Assembly (NCBI GenBank): GCA_025454915.1
Contig: JALONN010000001.1
Coordinates: 310,001-374,000, forward strand
DNA: 64,000 nt
Direction: 5' to 3'
Source: Raineya sp.
Lineage (GTDB): Bacteria; Bacteroidota; Bacteroidia; Cytophagales; Thermonemataceae
In this document: piece by piece, positions 1-8,053 of the stretch
Numbering within the stretch: position 1 is the stretch's first letter
How the letters are laid out: each line of letters opens with the position of its first letter
The notes under the pieces: generated by a model
Told to the model about the DNA's origin: nothing
What the model saw: only the letters and a program-made list of their open reading frames with translations
Database searches by the model: none
Translations under genes and position numbers: made by a program

Positions 1-990
1 AATTCGCCTGCGGGTAATGATGTACTTTTTGATACGGGTGTTCCAAAATCTCAGAAACAAGAAGATATTGATGCCTTCATGCAAGACCCTGATTCTCATA
101 ATTCTAAACTTTGTGAGCAAGGACGTAACTTTGCTAACAAAATTTGGAATGTTTTCAGACTTTTAAAAACTTTTGAAGTATCAGATTCGGTTGAATTGCC
201 TAATACTGTTCTTGTAATGGATTGGTTTGAATCCAATTTCAATCAAGCACTTGCAGAAATTGAAGATCACTTTGAAAAATACAGGCTTTCAGAGGCTCTA
301 CAGGCTGTTACGAAACTATTTTGGGACGATTTCTGTGACTGGTATTTAGAAATTATCAAACCAGAGTATGGAAAGCCTATCAATAAAATGGTTTATGAGA
401 GAAGTGTAGAATTTTTGGATAGACTTTTAAGAGTTTTACATCCGTTTATGCCATTTATTACAGAAGAAGTTTGGCAGAATATTGCTCCACGCAAAGACAA
501 TGAAAGTATTTGTGTAGCAGAGTATCCTAAAGTAAACACTTTTGATAAAACTATTTTACAAGAGGCAGAACTTGCTTTTGAAGCAGTAAGCCAAATACGT
601 AATATTCGTAACAGCAATGGTATTTCTCCTAAAGAAGTGCTTGAAATTGTAGTGAAAAAATCTGGTAGTGAGGCTATTTTGCAAAAATGGCAAGCTATCA
701 TCGAAAAACTGGCTGTATGTAAACTTTCTTTTGTAGTGGATAGCCCTGCCAATGGTGTGAAATTCTTGGTAAAAACAGACGAATTCTTTGCTATGATTAC
801 CATAGAAATAGATATGGAGCAAGTGAAGAAGGATTTGGAATACTACAAAGGTTTCAAAGAAAGTGTATCAAAAAAACTTTCCAACGAAAAATTTGTAGCC
901 AATGCAAAACCTGAAATCATTGAAAATGAACGTAAAAAGCTCGCTGATGCCGAAGCGAAAATCAAGGCATTGGAAGAGATGTTGAAATAA
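1..990 (+). CDS. valS: Valine--tRNA ligase, C-terminal 329 residues (5' end outside window)
   Basis: Class I aminoacyl-tRNA synthetase that charges tRNA-Val in the cytoplasm. The open frame runs in from base 1, upstream of the first internal Met at 79, so only the C-terminal third is present and the HIGH and KMSKS catalytic motifs lie outside. Visible are the end of the catalytic part (SPAGNDVLFD, then LCEQGRNFANKIWN), the helical anticodon-binding domain with PFMPFITEEVW near residue 145, and the C-terminal coiled-coil arm (about residues 265-329, rich in K and E, ending KALEEMLK). The tRNA-binding arm is intact, so the end is natural rather than truncated. Confidence 0.96.
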   Translation, partial: NSPAGNDVLFDTGVPKSQKQEDIDAFMQDPDSHNSKLCEQGRNFANKIWNVFRLLKTFEVSDSVELPNTVLVMDWFESNFNQALAEIEDHFEKYRLSEALQAVTKLFWDDFCDWYLEIIKPEYGKPINKMVYERSVEFLDRLLRVLHPFMPFITEEVWQNIAPRKDNESICVAEYPKVNTFDKTILQEAELAFEAVSQIRNIRNSNGISPKEVLEIVVKKSGSEAILQKWQAIIEKLAVCKLSFVVDSPANGVKFLVKTDEFFAMITIEIDMEQVKKDLEYYKGFKESVSKKLSNEKFVANAKPEIIENERKKLADAEAKIKALEEMLK

Positions 991-1001
991 ACAGCAACTA
1001 A

Positions 1002-1081
1002 AAACCTTATAGGTTTTGTATTTTCAATATTTGATAATTAATAAATTAAATCAAAAGAATGACTTAAAACCTATAAGGTTT
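1002..1081. repeat. 16-bp perfect inverted repeat between valS and the Thg1-like gene
   Basis: AAACCTTATAGGTTTT at 1002-1017 is the exact reverse complement of 1066-1081, with a 48-base A/T-rich loop. Each arm is itself nearly palindromic (AAACCT...AGGTTT). Short homologous flanks (AACAGCAACTA left, CTGTTGTTT right) extend the symmetry. It sits just after the valS stop, so it may act as a terminator or be a small dispersed repeat. Confidence 0.7.
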
Positions 1082-1108
1082 CTGTTGTTTCGTAAAGTGT
1101 AAGTACTT

Positions 1109-1951
1109 ATGATTTTTGAAACTTTAGGAGATTGGTGTAAGTGGCTTGAGAAGAATTTCTCTCCAGAAATCATGATTCCAACCCTTCCAGTAATTATCAG
1201 ACTCGATGGTAATAATTTTCATAATTGGACAAAAGGGCTTCAACGCCCTTTTGATGCCAATCTGACTCAGCTCATGATTGAAACCACCAAAACTTTGGTA
1301 GCTGAAACCAATGCTGTGGTTGGTTATACCCAAAGTGATGAAATTACGCTTATTTTGTACTCAAAAGACAAAAAAAGTGCAATTTATAATGATGGTAAAA
1401 AACAGAAGATTCTGTCAAAACTGACAGGCAGATGTGTGTCATTCTTTAATGAACGAAGACAAGAATTATTGCCCAATCATAACAGAATTGCCAATTTTGA
1501 TTGCAGAATTTACCAAGTTCCAAGCCTCCACGATGCTTGTGTGCAACTGCTTTGGCGTGAGAATGATGCTACAAGAAATTCTATTTTGATGCTTGCAGAT
1601 TCTTTATTTGGACATGCAGAATGTTTTAAACTCAAAACCAATGAATTGCAAGATAAAATGATGCTTGAAAAAGGCATTAACTGGAATGACTTGGAAACCA
1701 AATACAAAAGAGGAACGTATGTAAAAAGAGTCAAAACTTCCAAACCTTTTTCAAAAGAAGAATTGGCTACCTTGCCAGCAGGGCATCATGCTCATAAAAA
1801 CCCTGATTTAATTATTGAAAGAAGCATTATTCAGGAAATAGAGTATCCTGTTTTTAATAAAATCAAAAATAAGGAAAAAGTAATTTTCTTTGACGCAGAA
1901 CCCATTGTAGGAGAAGTGGAGTCAGAGTTTCAGGAAAATAATGAATTATAA
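1109..1951 (+). CDS. Thg1-like tRNA(His) guanylyltransferase / 3'-5' polymerase family protein
   Basis: The family adds nucleotides in the 3'-to-5' direction at tRNA 5' ends, either G-1 of tRNA-His or repair of truncated tRNAs. At 280 residues the length suits the family. The N-terminal LGDWCKWLE resembles the usual LGDRMKxYE start. The palm-fold metal site is RLDGNNFHNWT with Asp33, and GYTQSDEITLIL supplies Asp77 and Glu78. RPFD at 46-49 and the later WRENDATRNSI also fit. The eukaryotic HINNLYNT-like signature is not evident, so a Thg1-like protein (TLP) with a repair role is more likely than a true G-1 enzyme, since bacterial tRNA-His normally has G-1 encoded. It follows valS by about 120 bases across an inverted repeat. 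Substrate is inferred. Confidence 0.88.
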   Translation: MIFETLGDWCKWLEKNFSPEIMIPTLPVIIRLDGNNFHNWTKGLQRPFDANLTQLMIETTKTLVAETNAVVGYTQSDEITLILYSKDKKSAIYNDGKKQKILSKLTGRCVSFFNERRQELLPNHNRIANFDCRIYQVPSLHDACVQLLWRENDATRNSILMLADSLFGHAECFKLKTNELQDKMMLEKGINWNDLETKYKRGTYVKRVKTSKPFSKEELATLPAGHHAHKNPDLIIERSIIQEIEYPVFNKIKNKEKVIFFDAEPIVGEVESEFQENNEL

Positions 1952-1972
1952 AACCAACCATTGAAAGTTTTT

Positions 1973-2818
1973 ATGCGTTTTGTTATAGCAGTAATTTGGG
2001 CAAGTTTATTAGTAGCCTGCGGAAAAAAAGATGAAAATCAGAGTAAAAAAATAGCTCAAATAGGCGATAAAGTATTGTATTACTCAGAAATCAGCGAGGT
2101 AATGCCCCGAAAACTCAGTAAAAATGATAGTTTAGAGTTTATTCAGCGTTATCAGGAAAACTGGATTCGCAGACAATTATTGTATAAAAATGCTGAAAAA
2201 AATGCCAAAATTGATGAAAAAGAACTCAATAAAAAGCTTGAAGATTATAAATATGCCTTGATTACACACGAATTTGAAAAGCAGTACGTAGCCAAAAATT
2301 TTTCTGAGAAAATTACAGACCAAGAAATCAAAGATTTTTATGAGAAAAATGGCAAGGAGTTTGAATTAAGGCAGAATATTGTGAGAGCTATTTTTATTAA
2401 AATTGGTCAAAATAACAAAGATAAAGAATTGCTATCCAAACTGATGGCTTCTGATAAGCCTGAAGACAAACAAGAATTGGCTAAATATTGTAATGAAAAG
2501 GCAGTTTCATATCATCTGCAAGACAGCACTTGGATAGACTTTGATGAACTTACAAGACAAACACCTCTGGAGGGTATTCCAAATAAAATTAATTTCCTGA
2601 AAAATAATAAGTTCAGTGAAATGAAAGAAGGAGAATTTTCGTATGTATTGTACGTGAAAGAGTATAAAATTTCAGAACAAAATGCTCCTTTGGAGTTTGT
2701 GAAAGATAGAATTAAGAGTATGATTTTAAATGAACGTAAGACTTTGTTAATCAAGAAATTAGAAGATCAACTATATAAAGATGCTGAAAAAAACAAAGAA
2801 TTTGAAATTTTTAAGTAA
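1973..2818 (+). CDS. SurA/PpiC-related lipoprotein (peptidyl-prolyl isomerase-like)
   Basis: Probable periplasmic folding factor anchored by lipid. The start chosen is ATG 1973 (MRFVIAVIWASLLVAC), which gives a clean lipobox with Cys16; a TTG at 1961 would add four residues. The mature protein opens with IGDKVLYYSEISEVMP, resembling the N-terminal element of SurA-type chaperones, followed by long charged helices and a C-terminal helix (FVKDRIKSMILNERK). I do not see a convincing parvulin catalytic core, so it may be chaperone-only. It is followed after 47 bases by a second SurA-like gene and probably shares its transcript. Confidence 0.72.
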   Translation: MRFVIAVIWASLLVACGKKDENQSKKIAQIGDKVLYYSEISEVMPRKLSKNDSLEFIQRYQENWIRRQLLYKNAEKNAKIDEKELNKKLEDYKYALITHEFEKQYVAKNFSEKITDQEIKDFYEKNGKEFELRQNIVRAIFIKIGQNNKDKELLSKLMASDKPEDKQELAKYCNEKAVSYHLQDSTWIDFDELTRQTPLEGIPNKINFLKNNKFSEMKEGEFSYVLYVKEYKISEQNAPLEFVKDRIKSMILNERKTLLIKKLEDQLYKDAEKNKEFEIFK

Positions 2819-2865
2819 TTTTGACACCTTAATTAATAAACCCAGATAGTAAAAAAATAAAAACT

Positions 2866-4200
2866 ATGAAAAAAATAGTTGTATTGTTGTTTTTTTGTCT
2901 TGGACTGGCAAAAAGCTATGCCCAAGGAAGAGAAGTAGCAGATAAAATTGTAGCTAAAATTGATAATCAAATTGTTTTGCTTTCAGATGTGGAGCAAATA
3001 GCTGCTCAAATGGTACAAGAAAAGAAAGCTCCCAATACACCAGAATTGCGTTGTCAGATTCTGCAAAGTTTGGTGGTAAGCAAAGTACTCATTGCCAAAG
3101 CAGAAATAGACTCTGTTATGATAGATGAGTTGGAGCTTGAAGAAGATTTTAAACAAAGATGGGAAAGTATTTCTCAGAAAAAAACAGACGATGAACTTAA
3201 AGAACTATTAGGAATAGATAATCTGGAAATGTTTAAAAGTGATTTGAGAACGCAACTCAGAGACCAGATGACAGTCAATAAAATGCGTGAACATATCACT
3301 AGAAATGTGAAAATTACGCCCAGTGAAGTTCGTAAATTTTTCAATAGAATTCCCAAAGATAGTTTGCCTGTATTTCCAACAGAAATGGAAGTTTCACAAA
3401 TCGTGAAAAACCCTCCATTACTCAAAGAAGAAAAAGAAAGAGTAAAAAATCGTTTGGAGCAGGTCTATAAAAGAATTGTAGAAGATAAACAGAATTTTGA
3501 AGAAATGGCAGGGATGTATAGTGATGATAAAAACTGGGACTTGGGTTGGCATAAAAGAGGAAATATGGTTCCTGAGTTTGAAGCAATGGTTTTTAAACTC
3601 AAACCTGGAGAGGTTTCAAAAATTGTAGAAACACAATTTGGTTACCATATTATTAAATTGGTTGATAGAAGAGGAGATGAGTTTTATGCAAAACATATCC
3701 TGATGATGCCTGATTGGGAACAGGTAGACTTAAAAGAAGCTGAACGTTTCTTGGATAGTTTGGCGATTAAAATTCGCCAAGATAGCCTTTCTTTTGAAAA
3801 AGCAGCTTTACAATACTCCGATGACAAAGGTTCAGGGTCTATGAATACAGCTTCTAATGGTGGTAGAATGCCTGCTGAAGATGGAAATTATAGTATTTCC
3901 ATCAGAGAAATGGATAGCTTTATTTTGGATATGTTGGATAATATGCAAGTAAATGATGTATCAAATGCTCATACCTTTAGAACTTTTGATAATAAAAAGG
4001 CTATTCGGATAATTCATTATAAAGCTAAACATCCTGCTCATGTGGCAGATTTCAACAAGGACTATCCCAAAATACAACAAGTAGCTCTCTCCGAAAAGAA
4101 AAATAAAGCTCTGATGGAATGGCTCGAAAAAGCTAAAAATCAGGTGTTTATAGATATAGACCCAGAATATGCTCCATGTAATATTTTAGGACTCAAATAA
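2866..4200 (+). CDS. Periplasmic SurA-like peptidyl-prolyl cis-trans isomerase with two parvulin-type repeats
   Basis: Chaperone for outer-membrane proteins on their way to the BAM complex. A signal peptide (MKKIVVLLFFCLGLAKSYAQ) is followed by a helical SurA_N-like region (about 25-150). A first rotamase domain lies at about 173-270 with LGWHKRG, PEFEAMVFKLKPGEVS and TQFGYHIIKLVDRR, and a second, more diverged one at about 270-390 (YAKHILM, GSMNTASNGGRMP). The 444-residue length matches SurA-like proteins. It directly follows a related lipoprotein and ends at a strong bidirectional terminator. Whether the second domain is catalytic is unclear. Confidence 0.9.
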   Translation: MKKIVVLLFFCLGLAKSYAQGREVADKIVAKIDNQIVLLSDVEQIAAQMVQEKKAPNTPELRCQILQSLVVSKVLIAKAEIDSVMIDELELEEDFKQRWESISQKKTDDELKELLGIDNLEMFKSDLRTQLRDQMTVNKMREHITRNVKITPSEVRKFFNRIPKDSLPVFPTEMEVSQIVKNPPLLKEEKERVKNRLEQVYKRIVEDKQNFEEMAGMYSDDKNWDLGWHKRGNMVPEFEAMVFKLKPGEVSKIVETQFGYHIIKLVDRRGDEFYAKHILMMPDWEQVDLKEAERFLDSLAIKIRQDSLSFEKAALQYSDDKGSGSMNTASNGGRMPAEDGNYSISIREMDSFILDMLDNMQVNDVSNAHTFRTFDNKKAIRIIHYKAKHPAHVADFNKDYPKIQQVALSEKKNKALMEWLEKAKNQVFIDIDPEYAPCNILGLK

Positions 4201-4201
4201 T

Positions 4202-4233
4202 AAAAAAAGCAACTCTGAAAGAGTTGCTTTTTT
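4202..4233. terminator. Bidirectional hairpin terminator
   Basis: Eight-base arms GCAACTCT (4209-4216) and AGAGTTGC (4220-4227) have a 3-base loop, with A-run before and T-run after. It lies between the convergent SurA-like and anti-sigma genes and can serve both strands. Confidence 0.88.
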
Positions 4234-4257
4234 GTTATTACTATTTTACTATATCTA

Positions 4258-4977
4258 TTATTTTAATTGTTCCGATAGTATTCGTATATGTTCAGGATTT
4301 TTGATTTGTGTTTCTTTGAGTATTTTAGGCTCTTCACCTGTAGGAACTAATTCGTAGAAATGATTTTGTATAAAAATATAAGTTTTAGCTCCATTACCTA
4401 AATCTACTTTTTCTAAAACCTTATAACTAAAATCTCCAAATAATTGTAATACGCCACCTCCATCATACAAATAATGAATTTCTTTGGTGAAAGGAGAGGG
4501 AGAATCTTCTTTTTTAGGAGAAGTCTCTGACTTAGTTGTGACATTCTGAGCTTTTTCTTCTTGCTTTGGATTGATGGTTACATCCTGATTTTTATTTTCA
4601 GAAGATAATTTCTCTTCAGAAGGCTTTAAAACAACTTTATCCTCTTTTTCTGTGATATTGAGTTTTTTAGGAGTTTTGGTGAACCATACCAATCCAACAA
4701 CCGTAATGAGTGTAGCTGCCACACCTCCAATAATCCAATTAGTAGGTACTTGCATACCTGTATGAGTAGGGATAGGTGTGTTTTGAAGCAATTGCTTTAA
4801 GTCTTGTTTACGACTTTGAGCAATTGCATGAATTAAGTCTTTCTGAAAATCCACTTCACTCTTCAAGCTCTCATCAGCCTGAAGAATCTCCTCCATACTT
4901 TTTTTATCTGCCTCGCTTACAGCACCTTTCAGGTAGGCTTCGATAAAATCTGTTTGATAAAATTTGTTTTCTTGCAT
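4258..4977 (-). CDS. Putative anti-sigma factor, single-pass membrane protein
   Basis: Not identified by a strong motif. The assignment rests on its position, one base overlapping the ECF sigma stop, and on architecture. The cytoplasmic N-terminus (FIEAYLKGAVSEADKKSMEEILQAD) is the kind seen in Bacteroidota anti-sigma proteins. One membrane span follows at about residues 81-102 (WIIGGVAATLITVVGLVWF), then a periplasmic K/E/S-rich linker (about 105-165) and a small C-terminal domain with the Tyr-rich IHYLYDGGGVLQLFG. There is no HxxxCxxC zinc motif. It presumably holds the sigma factor until an envelope signal is received. Confidence 0.7.
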   Translation of the reverse strand: MQENKFYQTDFIEAYLKGAVSEADKKSMEEILQADESLKSEVDFQKDLIHAIAQSRKQDLKQLLQNTPIPTHTGMQVPTNWIIGGVAATLITVVGLVWFTKTPKKLNITEKEDKVVLKPSEEKLSSENKNQDVTINPKQEEKAQNVTTKSETSPKKEDSPSPFTKEIHYLYDGGGVLQLFGDFSYKVLEKVDLGNGAKTYIFIQNHFYELVPTGEEPKILKETQIKNPEHIRILSEQLK

Positions 4978-5531
4978 TAGTCTAAAAAGTCAGTAGCCTT
5001 ATAATGTTTCTTAATCAGTTCGTCAAGTTCTTTTTTACACTTATATTTTTTTGTTTTGGCTGTATCAGCATTCGAAAAACCCATCACTTGGGCTATATCA
5101 TGCATTGAAAGCTCATCAAAATAATAATATTGTAATATTTTTTTACAAGTAGTCCCAAGTTTATTGATACAAGCATGAATAATCTGAATTCTTTCTTGCT
5201 TATCCCAATCTTCTGTAACAGCTTCATCTTTCTCTTCTCTTGATAATCGGCTTTTCTTTTCAAGTTCTTTTCTCCATAAATTATAGCAGACACTATAAAG
5301 ATAGGTGCTGATTTTAGAAGTAAGCTGAAAGTCTGGCTGATGCACTTTCTGCCAAAAAAGTATGAGACTATCCTGAAAGACATCTTGAGCCTCCTCCTCC
5401 GTTCCACTATTTTTGAGAACAAGGCGGAGCATCATGCGGTAATGTTGCTTATATAAATACTGCAAAGCTGTCTCATCACCATTTCTGATGCGTTCAAGTA
5501 CTTCTTGGTCTTTCATTTGGTATAAATACAC
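4977..5531 (-). CDS. ECF-type RNA polymerase sigma factor
   Basis: Extracytoplasmic-function sigma factor of 184 residues. Region 2 spans about residues 22-95 (LYKQHYRMMLRLVLKNSG, EEAQDVFQDSLILFWQK, STYLYSVCYNLWRKE). Region 4 spans about 125-175 with the helix-turn-helix ELSMHDIAQVMGFSNADTAKTKK. Its TAA stop overlaps the ATG of the anti-sigma-like gene by one base, so the two are translationally coupled. It is divergent from nuoJ across a 115-base A/T-rich gap. Its regulon cannot be told from the sequence. Confidence 0.92.
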   Translation of the reverse strand: MYLYQMKDQEVLERIRNGDETALQYLYKQHYRMMLRLVLKNSGTEEEAQDVFQDSLILFWQKVHQPDFQLTSKISTYLYSVCYNLWRKELEKKSRLSREEKDEAVTEDWDKQERIQIIHACINKLGTTCKKILQYYYFDELSMHDIAQVMGFSNADTAKTKKYKCKKELDELIKKHYKATDFLD

Positions 5532-5646
5532 AAAAGAATATAATAGGTAACCATAAAACTAAATTTTTTTTTTCAGATAATCATTTTTTCTTTCTTATTT
5601 TTGAAAAAAAGCTCTTATTTATATGCATTTTTAAATATCCAACCAA

Positions 5647-6147
5647 ATGGAATTATATATTTTTTGTTTTTTTGTATTACTGTTATTAGGAGGGCTTTCC
5701 ATTGTATCTTTCTCCAAGAATTTACTCTATGCTGTCTTTGGCTTACTGATAGTTTTTTTATGCTTAGTGACAATATATGTGTTTTTAGGTGCTGATTTTG
5801 TGGCAGTTGCTCAATTGATGATATATGTGGGAGGTATTCTGGTACTTTTGGTATTTGGAGTAATGCTTTCCAATAGAACAGAGGGAGTAGAGAAGATTAT
5901 AGCTGAAAATCGTTCTAAATTGCTTTCAGGTGTAATAGCCATTTCTGTGGGCTTGTTTTTTACACAACAGATTATACAAACAGATTTTAAACAAAAGGTT
6001 CTAAACTTGCCTTCCAAGTCAACTATTCAACCTATAGCTATTTCCCTTTTTACAGATTACTTATTTGCTTTTGAACTGGCTGGAATATTGTTGCTAGTGG
6101 GTTTGGTTGGAGCAAGCATGATAGCAGGTAAAAACAATGAATCATAA
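5647..6147 (+). CDS. nuoJ: NADH-quinone oxidoreductase subunit J (isolated copy)
   Basis: Membrane subunit of respiratory complex I. The 166 residues carry five hydrophobic segments. The diagnostic core is FVAVAQLMIYVGGILVLLVFGVML (about residues 55-78), typical of the third helix of NuoJ, and the last helix lies at about 137-160. It is intact in length. Unusually, no other nuo gene adjoins it: upstream is a divergent sigma factor and downstream, after 17 bases, a UbiA prenyltransferase. A perfect TAnnTTTG -7 box (TATTTTTG, 5596-5603) lies 43 bases upstream with only a weak TTTC -33 element. Confidence 0.9.
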   Translation: MELYIFCFFVLLLLGGLSIVSFSKNLLYAVFGLLIVFLCLVTIYVFLGADFVAVAQLMIYVGGILVLLVFGVMLSNRTEGVEKIIAENRSKLLSGVIAISVGLFFTQQIIQTDFKQKVLNLPSKSTIQPIAISLFTDYLFAFELAGILLLVGLVGASMIAGKNNES

Positions 6148-6164
6148 ACATTTAATATTCTAAA

Positions 6165-7064
6165 ATGCCATTTTTCAAACAAAATAGAATATTTTTACTC
6201 AGAGCCTTTGTTCGTTTGGTAAGGTTTGGAAATCTTGTGATGATAGGATTTTCACAATATCTTATTAAAATATTTTTTATAGATAAACCAGTAAATTCTT
6301 TTTGGGAGCATTTTACAGATTTAAATTTCTTCTTACTTTCTGCAAGTACTATTTTGGTAGCAGCAGCAGGCTATATTGTAAATGACTACTATGACGTGAA
6401 AATAGATTTAATCAATAAACCTGATAAAGTAGTAGTTGGCAATCTTATTCAAAGGCGTACAGCCCTCATTAGTAATTTCTCTCTCAATGCTCTTGCTATT
6501 CTGATTGGTTTGTACCTTTCTTGGAAAGTTGCTGTCATTAATTTGCTCTGTATTTTTCTTTTGTGGTGGTATTCCAATAGGCTTAAACGTGAGCCATTTA
6601 TAGGAAACCTGTCCATAGCAATTCTTACAGCAGCTACGACATGGATTGTTGCATTCTATTATGATCAGCATTGGGAAGAAATCTATATTTATGCTTCATT
6701 TGCTTTTTTTATTTCCCTGATTCGTGAAATCATTAAGGATATGGAAGATATAAAAGGCGATGCTGCTTTTGGATGCAGAACACTACCAATTCTCTTAGGC
6801 ATTCCTAAAACAAAAAATATTCTCTATGTTCTAATTGGAGTTTTTCTAATCAATCTCCTTATCAGCTTTTTGTTTTTACACAAAGGAATAATCGTATTTT
6901 TAACACTAATTTTACTATTCCCTACATCGTGGCTTGTAATCCGTTTGTATAAGGCAGATAAACGGAGAGATTTTAAGTTTTTAAGCAGTTGGACAAAAAT
7001 TATCATGCTCTTGGGCTTGCTGAGTATCTTTTTTTCTGATGTGCTAGTCAAACAAATATTCTAA
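6165..7064 (+). CDS. UbiA-family prenyltransferase (geranylgeranylglycerol-phosphate geranylgeranyltransferase-like)
   Basis: Integral membrane enzyme that transfers a prenyl chain to an acceptor. It has about eight membrane segments and both Asp-rich Mg-diphosphate motifs: NDYYDVKID (residues 73-81) and DMEDIKGD (192-199). The length of 299 is typical. The Bacteroidota clade with this NDYYD/DMEDIKGD pattern is usually annotated as geranylgeranylglyceryl-phosphate geranylgeranyltransferase; a menaquinone or heme O role is a less likely alternative. It lies 17 bases after nuoJ and may be co-transcribed. Confidence 0.88.
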   Translation: MPFFKQNRIFLLRAFVRLVRFGNLVMIGFSQYLIKIFFIDKPVNSFWEHFTDLNFFLLSASTILVAAAGYIVNDYYDVKIDLINKPDKVVVGNLIQRRTALISNFSLNALAILIGLYLSWKVAVINLLCIFLLWWYSNRLKREPFIGNLSIAILTAATTWIVAFYYDQHWEEIYIYASFAFFISLIREIIKDMEDIKGDAAFGCRTLPILLGIPKTKNILYVLIGVFLINLLISFLFLHKGIIVFLTLILLFPTSWLVIRLYKADKRRDFKFLSSWTKIIMLLGLLSIFFSDVLVKQIF

Positions 7065-7084
7065 AAGGATGTCAAATACATTAA

Positions 7085-7116
7085 TTTGCTTATCAAACCA
7101 ATATTAGTTACATTTG
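7085..7116 (+). promoter_or_regulatory. Bacteroidota-type promoter for ohr
   Basis: TTTG at 7085-7088, a 20-base spacer and TACATTTG at 7109-7116 match the Bacteroidota -33/-7 consensus TTTG/TAnnTTTG. The ohr ATG is 22 bases downstream of the -7 box. Confidence 0.7.
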
Positions 7117-7138
7117 AACTTTAAACTTCCATACATCT

Positions 7139-7567
7139 ATGATTAAAATAACCCCTGTTTACACAGCAGAAGCCCTTAATACGGGTGGTAGAAGAGGTCA
7201 TGTAAAAACCTCTGATGGTATCATTGATACCGATGTAGCAATGCCTACAACTATGGGAGGTACAGGCAATAAGCCTAATCCCGAACTTTTCTTTGCTGCT
7301 GGTTATGCTTCGTGTTTCAATGGAGCGATTGGAGCAGTAGCCAAAGGAAGAGATATTACAGGAGTAGAGGTAAAAGCTCTTGTTCACTTTGGAAAGAGTG
7401 AAGATGGTAGATTTGGAATAGCTGTTGAGTTACACGTAACGCTTCCTAACTTACAAGGCGAAGAGGCTAAACAAGTAGTCAGTGATGCACACCAAGTATG
7501 TCCTTACTCAGTAGCTACACAAGGTAATATTGAAGTAAAATTATTTGCCAACGAACAGGCTTTATAA
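7139..7567 (+). CDS. ohr: Organic hydroperoxide resistance protein (Ohr, OsmC family)
   Basis: Thiol peroxidase that reduces organic and fatty-acid hydroperoxides in the cytoplasm. Both redox cysteines are present: Cys59 in NPELFFAAGYASCF and Cys121 in HQVCPYS. The conserved Arg18 (GGRRGHV) and Glu49, which shape the active site, are also there. The length of 142 matches Ohr and not the longer OsmC. It has its own consensus promoter and a terminator hairpin starting at the stop codon, so it is monocistronic. No OhrR-type MarR regulator is adjacent. Confidence 0.96.
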   Translation: MIKITPVYTAEALNTGGRRGHVKTSDGIIDTDVAMPTTMGGTGNKPNPELFFAAGYASCFNGAIGAVAKGRDITGVEVKALVHFGKSEDGRFGIAVELHVTLPNLQGEEAKQVVSDAHQVCPYSVATQGNIEVKLFANEQAL

Positions 7568-7591
7568 AGATGTAGCAATACATCTTTTTTT
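7566..7591 (+). terminator. Intrinsic terminator of ohr
   Basis: AAAGATGT (7566-7573) pairs with ACATCTTT (7580-7587) and runs into a T-tract. It begins within the ohr stop codon. Confidence 0.85.
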
Positions 7592-7595
7592 ATAC

Positions 7596-7629
7596 AACCT
7601 TCATAGTGCCTATTCGTGCTATGAAGGTT
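7596..7629. repeat. Second 11-bp inverted repeat after ohr
   Basis: AACCTTCATAG (7596-7606) and CTATGAAGGTT (7619-7629) form a perfect stem with a 12-base loop and no T-run. It lies 22 bases before the next gene, so it may be a 5'-leader hairpin or protein-binding site rather than a terminator. Confidence 0.55.
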
Positions 7630-7651
7630 CAATGCTTTAATTGATGAAGAG

Positions 7652-8053
7652 ATGAAGAAAGATATTGATTTCCCAACAGTTGAAGGTGTAAAAGTTGCGA
7701 TTGTACGCAAAAAAAATGAGTCAAACGAATTTGAGTGGTTTGCCTATTTACTCAACACCAACGAAATAGATTTGTATAATGTAATTGTTAGTTGTAGAGG
7801 TTATGGAGAGATAAATGGAGAGAAAAGAGCTACCTCAACACTTCGATATTTTTTTGAACATGTTCCTGCCCTAAGTTCATATCTGATAGAACCTATATCA
7901 CCCGAAGTTTTTGTCCTTTCAAGTGAATATTGGGTGAGTTATTATATTCAAGAACAAATCTTTGATAAAAAATTTGTATTCCCTCCTGAAATTATAGAAG
8001 AGGGTAATTATATGTATATCAAACAAATAGATTTAGAAGGAATTTTACAATAA
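7652..8053 (+). CDS. Conserved Bacteroidota hypothetical protein coupled to gpmI
   Basis: Small soluble protein of 133 residues, all beta in appearance, beginning MKKDIDFPTVEGVKVAIVRK. It resembles a family common in Bacteroidota that is often mislabelled phenylalanyl-tRNA synthetase subunit alpha; it has no synthetase motifs. Features seen are EFEWFAYLLN, ATSTLRYFFEHVPALSSYLIEPI and a closing FVFPPEIIEEGNY. Its stop overlaps the gpmI ATG by one base, implying translational coupling with glycolysis. Function unknown. Confidence 0.8.
   Translation: MKKDIDFPTVEGVKVAIVRKKNESNEFEWFAYLLNTNEIDLYNVIVSCRGYGEINGEKRATSTLRYFFEHVPALSSYLIEPISPEVFVLSSEYWVSYYIQEQIFDKKFVFPPEIIEEGNYMYIKQIDLEGILQ

Noticed and set aside
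393..803. Open frame of 136 codons opposite valS
   Set aside because: It is antisense to a certain synthetase gene and has a Ser/Leu/Ile-rich composition typical of reverse frames.
1961..1972. TTG start for the SurA-related lipoprotein
   Set aside because: ATG 1973 gives a better lipoprotein signal; the extra four residues add nothing.
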